A stretch of 7,391 nt of DNA, from the NCBI GenBank assembly GCA_009845645.1, contig VXZF01000004.1:3714-11104 (forward strand), in the 5' to 3' direction. Position numbers and translations under genes: made by a program. Below the pieces are notes generated by a model. It was not told where the DNA came from. It saw nothing but the letters and a program-made list of their open reading frames with translations, and ran no database searches. This document shows, one piece after another, positions 1 to 6,545 of the stretch. Positions within the stretch are counted from its first letter, which is position 1. Each line of letters opens with the position of its first letter. The stretch comes from Gemmatimonadota bacterium. Lineage in GTDB: Bacteria > Latescibacterota > UBA2968 > UBA8231.

Positions 1-486
1 GAGAACATGGACGCGTGGGGCCATGTCGCGGCCAATATGCCGGTGCCAGTGGCCATGGGCGAGCGGCTCTACACCACCTACCAGTTCCGCGAGTTGTTGG
101 CCCACAAGGGGGCCTCGTATATCCGACCGGATCTGTCGCTTGCCGGTGGAATTACGAATTGCAAAAAGATCGCGGCGCTTGCCGAAGCAAGCTACGTAGG
201 AGTCGCCCCGCACAACCCACTGAGTTGCGTCCTGACCGCGGCGTGCGTGCAACTCGACGCCGCCATCCACAACGTTGCTATCCAAGAGTATCCGAGGGAT
301 GAGTACGATGCCCCGAAGCGAGATCTGGTCGAGACTCCGCTGCGACGCGAGGGCGGTTTCCTGATTGTTCCGCAGACTCCCGGCATTGGAATTGAACTGA
401 ACGACGAAGCGTTTCCGCACTATCCGCCTGAGCCGTATATCCGGGAGCCGGTGATTGGACCCGACGGCGCCCTGCGGGAATACTGA
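1..486 (+). CDS. Enolase-superfamily sugar-acid dehydratase (mandelate racemase / D-galactonate dehydratase-like), C-terminal part
   Basis: The frame is open from the first base and ends at TGA 484-486, so 161 C-terminal residues are visible of a protein that is usually about 380-400 residues. Relative to the window start, the visible landmarks are GER at residues 20-22, PDLSLAGGI at 43-51, APHNPL at 69-74 and IQEY at 94-97. In D-galactonate dehydratase and its relatives, the Glu of GER is a metal ligand, the His of APH is a catalytic acid/base, and the Glu of QE lies in the active site; all three are present here. The family abstracts a proton alpha to a carboxylate and, in this subgroup, usually eliminates water from an aldonic acid to give a 2-keto-3-deoxy acid. 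The exact substrate cannot be told. The N-terminal capping domain, which helps determine specificity, lies outside the window. The protein is soluble and cytoplasmic by family. The gene converges on the next one with a 34-base gap. Confidence 0.88.
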   Translation, partial: ENMDAWGHVAANMPVPVAMGERLYTTYQFRELLAHKGASYIRPDLSLAGGITNCKKIAALAEASYVGVAPHNPLSCVLTAACVQLDAAIHNVAIQEYPRDEYDAPKRDLVETPLRREGGFLIVPQTPGIGIELNDEAFPHYPPEPYIREPVIGPDGALREY

Positions 487-517
487 TTAGAGAGTTCTGA
501 ACGCGGTCCCAAGCGGG

Positions 518-538
518 GAACTAACGCACTGTTAGCTC
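518..538 (-). terminator. Possible hairpin at the convergent gene ends
   Basis: On the - strand, bases 538-531 (GAGCTAAC) can pair with 525-518 (GTTAGTTC) around a 5-base loop. The result is an 8-pair stem with one G-U wobble. Read on the + strand the same position is an A-C mismatch, so the hairpin is better in - strand RNA. It contains the stop codon of the propeller gene (521-523). No U-run follows on either side, so if it terminates transcription it is not a classical intrinsic terminator. Confidence 0.3.
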
Positions 539-1495
539 GGCGAGGTAGATGGCGGTGCTGCCTTCATGGCTTGAGTAATAAGAAAGCAGTCCTCGTTCTG
601 CACCCAGTGCCACAAACCCGGGATAAGAGCAGTCACCACCGCTCGGCAATTCCACTGCTTCGTGCAGAGCGTCTTCGTGCAGCCAGTAGAGCGAGGTCGT
701 CCGGGTGTCGTCTGCCTTGATTTTGCGCCCTCCCACGAGGTAGCGGTCACCCCAGCGCGTCAGCAAGGGACCACCGACATTGCGGTCGAGGTATGCGGAT
801 GTCCAGACTGTCCAGGGAGGCGCTGACCGGCAGATGCGAGCTGGCACTTCGCCGCCGCCGCGAACCAGTGCTACCGCGGAATCATCTGCGTCGAACAGGA
901 ACGCGGTTTCATCGCCGAAATCCCCGACGAAGAGCGAGCGGAAAGACCACACCAAGCCGTCAGCACTTTCGAGCATTGCCGCCTCGATTGATTCGGGCTC
1001 CTGCTCGTCCGCTATGCCGGACGCGTACGCGCGGCGGCGCCGGGCGCACAAAAACGCGCGGTCGCCGTGCGCCGTCGCCCGCCAGACGTAATGGGCGTGC
1101 GTGCCCTCCATCTGCGTCGGGCCGCTCCACTCGGATCCGTCCGCGGTCCACGCAGCGTACCCGATAGCTTCGTTGAGGTTCAGGGGGAGGTCCGCCTCCG
1201 GCAGCAGCCAGGTACCGGTGTAGACGAACAACGATCCCTTGAAGACGAGGAAATGGGGGTCGCGCGTGTCGCGGCCTGGGACGCAAAAGGTGAATGCCTC
1301 GGACCAACTCCGACCGTCATCGCTCTCGAGAACGACGACGCTGCCAGAGCTCGAGACGCCGTGGCCGTCGAGAGATCTGCGGAAGGTCAGGTAGAATCTG
1401 CCCGAGTAGGAGCAGAGATCCGTGAAGGCGTTGTGGTTGGCATCCTGGCGAATGGTTGTTAAGGTTTCAATCTGAATAGTTGGCAAATGAGACAT
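521..1495 (-). CDS. Sialidase-like (BNR/Asp-box type) beta-propeller protein
   Basis: This protein of 324 residues has the signature of sialidase/glycosyl-hydrolase-like propellers. HNAFTDL at residues 21-27 is followed by GRFYLTFRR at 32-40 and RDPHF at 78-82. Three evenly placed degenerate Asp-box motifs follow the pattern S/T-x-D-G-x-x-W: SDDGRSW (58-64), TADGSEW (117-123) and SADGLVW (177-183). Such boxes mark turns of successive propeller blades. No signal peptide or membrane segment is visible, so it is predicted to be cytoplasmic, unlike secreted sialidases. Enzymatic activity is not assured; it could hydrolyse glycosides or simply bind carbohydrate. I start it at the ATG at 1495 rather than the in-frame ATG at 1549: an AAAAAGG purine run lies 10 bases upstream, and the extra 18 residues precede the conserved region and are low-complexity. 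It is transcribed divergently from the kinase gene and convergently with the dehydratase gene. Confidence 0.72.
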   Translation of the reverse strand: MSHLPTIQIETLTTIRQDANHNAFTDLCSYSGRFYLTFRRSLDGHGVSSSGSVVVLESDDGRSWSEAFTFCVPGRDTRDPHFLVFKGSLFVYTGTWLLPEADLPLNLNEAIGYAAWTADGSEWSGPTQMEGTHAHYVWRATAHGDRAFLCARRRRAYASGIADEQEPESIEAAMLESADGLVWSFRSLFVGDFGDETAFLFDADDSAVALVRGGGEVPARICRSAPPWTVWTSAYLDRNVGGPLLTRWGDRYLVGGRKIKADDTRTTSLYWLHEDALHEAVELPSGGDCSYPGFVALGAERGLLSYYSSHEGSTAIYLAELTVR

Positions 1496-1540
1496 TGTGG
1501 TTGTGCCTTTTTCGGGAGCGGTTGTAGAGATTTCGCCCGT

Positions 1541-1570
1541 GGGACGCAAAAAAAGCTCGATATCCGTCCC
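1541..1570. repeat. Inverted repeat in the divergent gap, possible operator
   Basis: GGGACG at 1541-1546 is mirrored by CGTCCC at 1565-1570, with 18 bases between that include an A-run (1548-1554). It lies in the 126-base gap (1496-1621) between the divergent propeller and kinase genes, where a regulator could reach both promoters. I see no convincing -35/-10 pair for either gene in this gap. Arms of only 6 bases could arise by chance. Confidence 0.25.
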
Positions 1571-1621
1571 AAGGCAAGAACCCTCCCGGCCCTTTTGGAG
1601 AACCGATCGATGCTATAGAGA

Positions 1622-2638
1622 ATGCAGAAATATATGACCAACTACAAAACAGATCCTAAATACGTCCTTCCAAGTCCAGAGTGGTTCTACCGGCAATTTG
1701 GCATCCAATGGAACGGACAGTATGCCACTTTGGGTAGCAACACTGCTCATGTAGTGAAAATCCAGCGGGTGGATCCGGATGAGACGCTCGTAATCCGGAT
1801 TTCCGACCCTAGTAGGATTTCTCAAGATCGAATTTCACAGATCCATAGATTTCAGACCTATTTAAAGACTCAAGGAGTATTCACAGCCCTCCCATACGAA
1901 ACACCACAAGGTGAAACTTTCTCAACTACGGAGTCGGGGTTTACTATCGAGATTTATCCCTTCATCCACGGAAAATCACCTCAGAGGGGCGATTTCGAAG
2001 ATGTCCGTCTCGTCGCCCGTGCTATTGCCAGACTGCACCATGCTGGGGTGGACTATCTGGACCTACCGGGCGAAGAAAGCCTCTTTCAGAATCATGTTGC
2101 TCTTGAACAATTGCGCGAGGATGTCCGTAGGGCGAAGGAACTGTCCAAGGGAAAGGTATTCTACAACTTGTATATGGAATACACGAAGGAAGCAGAGCGC
2201 TGGATAGCAGCAATTCAAGCTCTGCGCACCGGGTTGATCGAAACTTCCTTGCACTTGGACACTGGTCCACAGAACATGATCACCGACGCGGACGGTCAGC
2301 TCTGGTTCATTGACTGCAACCATATGCTCCGGGGCCGTCGAGTGTTTGAGGTGTGCGTGTCGATTTACTACATGGATTGTAGTTCAGAGGCATCTCTGAA
2401 GGCACCTCATCGGTATCAAGGGCCCGATCCCCAATTGGAAACAGTCTTCCTCGACGAATACAAAGAGTTCTGTGAGCCCCCATGGACATCGGAGGAAAAT
2501 CAGGCACTCAACATTGAGCGAATGCTAATGTTGATTCACGGAGCCACCTACTGGACATCGAGGTGGGATGAGAACACGGTCAGAGAAGAGCTAATCCGTT
2601 TTGGCGATTACCGACAGGCTCTCAGGGCCAACATCTGA
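1622..2638 (+). CDS. APH-fold phosphotransferase / small-molecule kinase-like protein
   Basis: This 338-residue protein has the layout of the aminoglycoside phosphotransferase / choline kinase / homoserine kinase fold. The N-lobe contains SNTAHVVKI (39-47), matching the usual nucleotide-binding strand pair, and LVIRI (56-60), where R59 sits at the usual ATP-binding Lys/Arg position. ALPYETPQGE (89-98) and YPFIHG (112-117) form the hinge, and IARLHHAG (135-142) is the typical helix. The catalytic loop is HLDTGPQN (211-218): H211, D213 and N218 keep the H-x-D-x(4)-N pattern, although the usual Gly after His is Leu. The metal-binding Asp is D231 in FIDCN, where families usually show IDF or IDW. 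The substrate is unknown. The family phosphorylates antibiotics, amino alcohols, sugars or proteins, and nothing here argues specifically for antibiotic resistance. A stop codon (TAG, 1616-1618) lies just upstream in frame, so the start is ATG 1622 or ATG 1634; the GAGA at 1618-1621 suits 1634 slightly better. GC is well below the neighbours (hand counts of 40-47% in three lines). Confidence 0.75.
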   Translation: MQKYMTNYKTDPKYVLPSPEWFYRQFGIQWNGQYATLGSNTAHVVKIQRVDPDETLVIRISDPSRISQDRISQIHRFQTYLKTQGVFTALPYETPQGETFSTTESGFTIEIYPFIHGKSPQRGDFEDVRLVARAIARLHHAGVDYLDLPGEESLFQNHVALEQLREDVRRAKELSKGKVFYNLYMEYTKEAERWIAAIQALRTGLIETSLHLDTGPQNMITDADGQLWFIDCNHMLRGRRVFEVCVSIYYMDCSSEASLKAPHRYQGPDPQLETVFLDEYKEFCEPPWTSEENQALNIERMLMLIHGATYWTSRWDENTVREELIRFGDYRQALRANI

Positions 2639-2730
2639 TTGCGGAACACCGCGAGCCCGATAGCGCCGTCCGGACCGGTTCCAACTCTTGGCTCCGACGG
2701 ACAACGCCGCGCTGGGACAAGTGGAGACGT

Positions 2731-3843
2731 ATGATTAGGCTGACTCAAATAACCTCAGAGCAGTTGGAGTGGTACAAAGAATTTACTGGGGGCTTCTATG
2801 GAATGGATTTCAATTTTGGAGGACCGTCGGGATTTTTTGGCTTCTATGGTGAGTTCGATATCTCCAGCGAAGGTCAGGTTGACTTGGCAAATCTCTTGGT
2901 AGCCCATTCCTGCGAGCACGAGCAGGCTGAGATGATTGCCGAGATTAGTACTCTGCGACAGAGTATCACAGATGGCCTATGGTCTGCTACATTGTGCCAG
3001 GAGCGCCGACTTGAAGCTGTCTGGGAGGAGTTTAAGTTGGAATTTTTTTCCACACCAACGCGCGATGGAACGGTCGCAACTCATTTGTTACTCTCACACG
3101 ACAATCCCGCCATTTTTAGAGAGCCTTATTTCAATGATTACTTTGAACTGCGATCTGACCGTGCCCGCAAGAAGTCTGAACTGCAAGATCCGGGGGGTTA
3201 CTACCCCGTAAGTCCGAAGCAAGCCCCTGAACGGGCTGAGGCTGTTGATGTGGCGGAACTTGCGCGTCGCATTCAGGGTAAGCCCATAGTGGCGTTTACG
3301 GGCGCTGGGTTATCGACCGCAGCAGGTATTCCCGCGTTTGACGGAAAAGGTGGACTGCAGGAGCAATTCCCCATCGACAATTACCGTTTTCCCGGGGCTG
3401 TTGCCGATTGGATAATACACCGACCTCGTGAGACGGCTCTGGTACTTGGAACATTCTACACCCGCTTTATGACAGCCAGTCCCACTGAAGCCCATGCGGC
3501 TCTTGCACAATTGGAGAAACACGGGATACTGAAGCACGTCATTACGGGCAATTTTGACGGGCTACACGAATGGGCCGGTAGCCAAAAAGTGCATATAAAC
3601 GAACCCAAGTACTTTAAAGGCTCAGACGAGGGCTGGGGTTGGATTGAGGAAGGTCAGGTAGCTTTAGTTGCAGGCGTGTCGATGGATGCAAATAACGGCC
3701 TGCTGGACTATGCCCGTGACAACGCCCTCCAAATCGTCGTTGTGGCTCCAGAACGACCGGACTTCATGCATACACAGGACTGGTTTGTCGAGGGGCTTGC
3801 CGAGGATGTCTTGCCCGAACTGACAAAGCTGCTCACCACCTGA
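2731..3843 (+). CDS. SIR2-like protein: unrecognised N-terminal region plus compact zinc-less SIR2 domain
   Basis: This protein of 370 residues has its SIR2 part at about 173-366. GAGLSTAAGIPAF (191-203) is the NAD-binding GAGxSxxxGIPxF motif. ITGNFDGLHEWAGS (271-284) matches the usual TQNIDGLHxxAG, and GVSM (315-318) matches GTSL. Deviations are clear. The Arg after GIPxF is D204 and the Gln of TQN is G273. The catalytic His of the usual ELHG aligns with E291 in VHINEP, although H288 lies nearby. All four zinc-binding Cys are missing, and the stretch between AGS and GVS is only about 30 residues. NAD binding is plausible, but ordinary lysine deacylation is unlikely. NAD hydrolysis, ADP-ribosylation or a sensor role are alternatives I cannot separate. 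Residues 1-165 match nothing I recognise: a Gly/Phe/Tyr-rich stretch (20-43) is followed by HSCEHEQAE (59-67) and helical-looking sequence. There is no signal peptide or membrane helix. The start is supported by GGAG at 2723-2726, four bases before ATG. GC is lower than in the flanking genes. Confidence 0.75.
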   Translation: MIRLTQITSEQLEWYKEFTGGFYGMDFNFGGPSGFFGFYGEFDISSEGQVDLANLLVAHSCEHEQAEMIAEISTLRQSITDGLWSATLCQERRLEAVWEEFKLEFFSTPTRDGTVATHLLLSHDNPAIFREPYFNDYFELRSDRARKKSELQDPGGYYPVSPKQAPERAEAVDVAELARRIQGKPIVAFTGAGLSTAAGIPAFDGKGGLQEQFPIDNYRFPGAVADWIIHRPRETALVLGTFYTRFMTASPTEAHAALAQLEKHGILKHVITGNFDGLHEWAGSQKVHINEPKYFKGSDEGWGWIEEGQVALVAGVSMDANNGLLDYARDNALQIVVVAPERPDFMHTQDWFVEGLAEDVLPELTKLLTT

Positions 3844-4989
3844 TCACGCACTTCCCTCGACTTGGCGCGCCATCTGCGCCATATAGGCGGCTCGACCTAT
3901 GAGGTCTTTCTTGTAGTTCCAGCGACTCTTTTCCGGGTACATCACCAAGGAGCGATCCGCCAAGGGCAGGGACACTTGGACGCTGCCCTGCCGGTGCGAC
4001 TCGCGCAGGGCCACGGCCAACTCTAGGGCATGGCGCAAATCGTCGCCGCTGGTGATTGCCAAGTCTCCGCCTTCTTCGAGGACGCGGATGATATCCTCGA
4101 CAATGGCCCGCATCACCGGCCCGGGATCCTGCCAGCCCTCGTCGTCGTACCCCCTCTCCTCCTCGGTGTATTGCTCGAATACCCCTTCCACCTCGACCAA
4201 AGGGGCCCCTCGACCGCTGTGCTTGAACAGGCGCAAACCTAGGCCCGTATTGTTCCAATTGCAGATCAGTCCCTCGCTGCCCACCACCTCGATGCCGCGC
4301 CAAATTGGGCCCGGGAAGCTGCTGAAGCACTCTATGCCATTGCCAAAGCGAATGTACCCGCCCACTCCGCCGAAACCAGTGGCTCCTTCCTCGTAGGGTT
4401 CTTCGTGATCGCTGTGGGGATCGCCTCCGACCCGGCCGACGACCCACTCCGCCGGTGCCTTGGCGGCGAACTTGCGCGTCAAGTTCAAACCGTGGCAGCC
4501 ACCTTGGCCGTTGCCGCCGTACAGATTGATGCGCTGCACTTGGCCAATCTCCCCCCCCGCGGCCAACTCGTAGGCCCGGCGGTAGTCTGGATGGCTCGAC
4601 ACCATGACGCCCGAGGCCAGGTACACGCCCCGCTGCTGGCAGCTTTCCACCATGCGGTCGGCTTCGGACAGCCGGGCCGTCAGCGGTTTTTCGCAAAAGA
4701 TGGCCTTGGCCCCGGCCTCGGCTGCGGCCACCACTGCTCCGGCGTTGGCTCGCACCGGCAGCACTGGCATGGCGATATCGATTGACTCGCGTGCCAACAT
4801 CTCCTCATAGGTGGCGTAGCCGGGCACCCCGAAGCGGCGGCAACCCAACGCCAGATTTTCTGCATCCGTATCGGCAATGGCCACCACCTTGCACAAGGGG
4901 TGCACATCAAAGGCCCGGGCCCGGCTGGTGCCAGCCCGTCCGCAGCCAATGACGCCGACCCGGTATTTGACTTCTCGTTTTTCTCGCAT
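3844..4989 (-). CDS. Gfo/Idh/MocA family NAD(P)-dependent oxidoreductase
   Basis: This 381-residue protein begins with a Rossmann nucleotide-binding motif, VGVIGCGRAG at 11-20. The acidic D40 in AIAD, at the end of the second strand, suggests NAD rather than NADP. The family hallmark EKPL is at 100-103, with K101 the catalytic Lys. GGCHGLNL (163-170) supplies H166, the likely second catalytic residue of the C-terminal alpha/beta domain. The family oxidises or reduces a hydroxyl of sugars, inositols or sugar acids in the cytoplasm; the substrate is not identifiable here. The length is typical. The start is supported by AGGGA nine bases upstream. It lies 23 bases after the GAPDH gene on the same strand and is probably cotranscribed with it. 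Its stop codon abuts that of the SIR2-like gene, leaving no intergenic bases. Confidence 0.9.
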   Translation of the reverse strand: MREKREVKYRVGVIGCGRAGTSRARAFDVHPLCKVVAIADTDAENLALGCRRFGVPGYATYEEMLARESIDIAMPVLPVRANAGAVVAAAEAGAKAIFCEKPLTARLSEADRMVESCQQRGVYLASGVMVSSHPDYRRAYELAAGGEIGQVQRINLYGGNGQGGCHGLNLTRKFAAKAPAEWVVGRVGGDPHSDHEEPYEEGATGFGGVGGYIRFGNGIECFSSFPGPIWRGIEVVGSEGLICNWNNTGLGLRLFKHSGRGAPLVEVEGVFEQYTEEERGYDDEGWQDPGPVMRAIVEDIIRVLEEGGDLAITSGDDLRHALELAVALRESHRQGSVQVSLPLADRSLVMYPEKSRWNYKKDLIGRAAYMAQMARQVEGSA

Positions 4990-5012
4990 AGAGCTCTGTC
5001 CCTGCTATTGGA

Positions 5013-6455
5013 TTATTTGGGAAAATAGGGCAGTTCGAGACCGGATATGTGCTGCAGGATGCGGATCACCTGGGCGCTGTACCCGTACTCGTTGTCGTAC
5101 CACACGTACAGCACGCAGCGTTTGCCCTGGGTAATGGTCGCTCCCGAGTCGACGATACCGGCTTTCTCATTGCCGACGAAGTCGCTTGATACCACCTCGG
5201 GCGAGCTTGTGTAATCGATCTGGCCCCCTAGAGGCACATCGAGTGAGATATCCCGCAGATAGGTGTTGATCTCTTCTGTGCCGACTTCCCGTTCTAGGTT
5301 CAAATTCAAAATGGCGAGGGAGACATTGGGCGTGGGCACGCGAATGGCATTGGCCGTGAGCTTGCCTTGCAATTCCGGCAGAACCTTGACCACGGCGCTG
5401 GCCGCCCCGGTGTCCGTTATGACCATGTTCAGCGGTGCCCCGCGCCCCCGCCGCTCGTGCTTGTGATAGTTGTCGATGAGATTCTGGTCATTGGTGTAGG
5501 AATGGCAGGTTTCGATATGGCCGCTGGCGATGCCGTAGCGGTCGTGCACGACCTTGATCACCGGCGCGATGGCATTGGTGGTGCAGCTGCCGGCGGAGAG
5601 GATCTGTTCTTCCTCCACAATGCAATCGTTGTTGATGCCATAGACTATATTGGGGACATCGCCCTTGCCGGGTGCGGTCAGGACGACCTTGGCGATCCCC
5701 GGGGCCCGGAGGTGGCGCTGGAGGCCCTCGCGGTCCCGCCAGACGCCGGTGTTGTCGAGTACAATGGCGTTTTCAATGCCGTAGGCGCTGTAATCCACGT
5801 CCTCTGGGGTGTCCGAGTAGAGGAGGCGGATCATGTTGCCATTGGCGACGATGGCGTTTTCTTCTTGATCCATGACGATGGTCCCCTTGAAGGGGCCGTG
5901 AATGGAGTCTCGCCGCAGCAGACTGGCCCGTTTCACCAAGTCTCCCTCCGAGCCCGTGCGCACCACCACGGCCCGCAGCCGCCACTTATCGCCCCCGCCG
6001 CTGCGCGCGATCAGGATCCGCGCTAGGATGCGTCCGACTCGGCCAAAGCCGTAGAGCACCACGTCTTGCGGCCTGTCCAGCAGCTTCTTCCCGCCATTGA
6101 TCTCAGCCAGGTGCTGGCGCACGAAAGCGTCCACATCCCCGTTCGCTTTACTTTTGTGGAACCTAGTAGTCAACTTGCCGATATCTATCCGCGTCGGGGC
6201 TAGGTTCAGCCGGGACAGGGCTTGGAGGACCGCAAAGCTCGAAAACACGCAGAGCTCGTCCTTGATCACCTGGCGAGCAAAGCGGTGGGCCTTGAGGATG
6301 TCAATCGTGGAGTTGTGTACCAGGGAGCGGCCGTAGATCGTGGTGACCACGCCGTAATCCCGGTAGAGTTTGCCGATGAGCGGGACCATGGACTCGGCGA
6401 CCTCCTCCCGCTTGGCCCAATCGGCAAAGTAGCGTTCCATCTTCTGGTCGATCAT
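5013..6455 (-). CDS. gap: Glyceraldehyde-3-phosphate dehydrogenase, long form with N-terminal extension
   Basis: The enzyme converts glyceraldehyde 3-phosphate, phosphate and NAD(P)+ to 1,3-bisphosphoglycerate in glycolysis, and runs in reverse in gluconeogenesis. Conserved motifs are complete: GFGRVGR (136-142), the nucleophile C291 in SCTTN (290-294), its partner H318 in HSYTNDQ (318-324), RVPTPN (372-377) and the C-terminal WYDNEYGYS (452-460). The protein has 480 residues, whereas the usual enzyme has about 335. The extra length is a helical N-terminal region of about 130 residues, known in a distinct long-form clade (for example in Pseudomonas and some Bacteroidetes). After the second Rossmann strand the sequence is VVVRTG, without the acidic residue of NAD-specific enzymes; relatives in this clade share this, so NADP or dual use is possible. 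The start at 6455 has GAGG just upstream and AGAGGG further up. A later ATG at 6440 is less well placed. It lies 90 bases downstream of the GntR gene and 23 bases upstream of the oxidoreductase. Confidence 0.93.
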   Translation of the reverse strand: MIDQKMERYFADWAKREEVAESMVPLIGKLYRDYGVVTTIYGRSLVHNSTIDILKAHRFARQVIKDELCVFSSFAVLQALSRLNLAPTRIDIGKLTTRFHKSKANGDVDAFVRQHLAEINGGKKLLDRPQDVVLYGFGRVGRILARILIARSGGGDKWRLRAVVVRTGSEGDLVKRASLLRRDSIHGPFKGTIVMDQEENAIVANGNMIRLLYSDTPEDVDYSAYGIENAIVLDNTGVWRDREGLQRHLRAPGIAKVVLTAPGKGDVPNIVYGINNDCIVEEEQILSAGSCTTNAIAPVIKVVHDRYGIASGHIETCHSYTNDQNLIDNYHKHERRGRGAPLNMVITDTGAASAVVKVLPELQGKLTANAIRVPTPNVSLAILNLNLEREVGTEEINTYLRDISLDVPLGGQIDYTSSPEVVSSDFVGNEKAGIVDSGATITQGKRCVLYVWYDNEYGYSAQVIRILQHISGLELPYFPK

Positions 6456-6545
6456 TTCCTCAATTCCCTCTCTGCGGAGCCCATCCGACGTCTCACATCT
6501 CGACCGACCCCACGGGTTCGAACGCTGATCGATAAATTGCTGTAA

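Larger units (their letters stand above)
1622..3843 (+). other. Low-GC two-gene cassette, probably acquired by transfer
   Basis: The kinase-like and SIR2-like genes are co-directional, 92 bases apart, and enclosed by - strand genes on both sides. Hand counts of whole 60-base lines give 40% (1801), 47% (1921) and 43% (2341) in the kinase, and 55% (2881), 48% (3001) and 45% (3121) in the SIR2 gene. Counts for flanking genes are 80% (1021), 67% (4681) and 60% (5041). No integrase, transposase, terminal repeat or tRNA is visible at the edges, so the mechanism of arrival is not shown. The shared origin of the two genes is inferred. Confidence 0.5.

Noticed and set aside
1496..1549. Longer start (ATG 1549) for the sialidase-like gene
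   Set aside because: The extra 18 residues have no family support, and the ATG at 1495 has its own purine-rich ribosome binding site. The longer start cannot be wholly excluded.
2639..2730. GC-rich gap between the kinase-like and SIR2-like genes, checked for a terminator, promoter or small gene
   Set aside because: Only short 5-base complementarities (GTCCG/CGGAC) and the GGAG ribosome binding site are visible. There is no convincing hairpin with U-run and no clear promoter.
3863..3881. TGGCGC/GCGCCA hairpin (6-bp stem, 7-base loop) just past the SIR2-like gene
   Set aside because: It lies inside the oxidoreductase coding sequence and has no U-run. In GC-rich coding DNA such a stem is unremarkable, so it is not called as a terminator.
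3833..4696. 287-codon open frame on the - strand overlapping the oxidoreductase gene
   Set aside because: It is a frame-shifted reading of the Gfo/Idh/MocA gene. Its translation is dominated by Arg, Gly and Pro with no motif, as expected for an alternative frame of GC-rich DNA.
5367..6026. 219-codon open frame on the + strand inside the GAPDH gene
   Set aside because: It is antisense to a gene with complete GAPDH motifs. It has no ribosome binding site or recognisable domain, and is an expected by-product of high-GC codon use.
6518..6527. GGTTCGAACG, resembling a tRNA T-loop
   Set aside because: No T-stem pairing, anticodon arm or acceptor stem can be built around it on either strand. It is just a TTCGAA palindrome.
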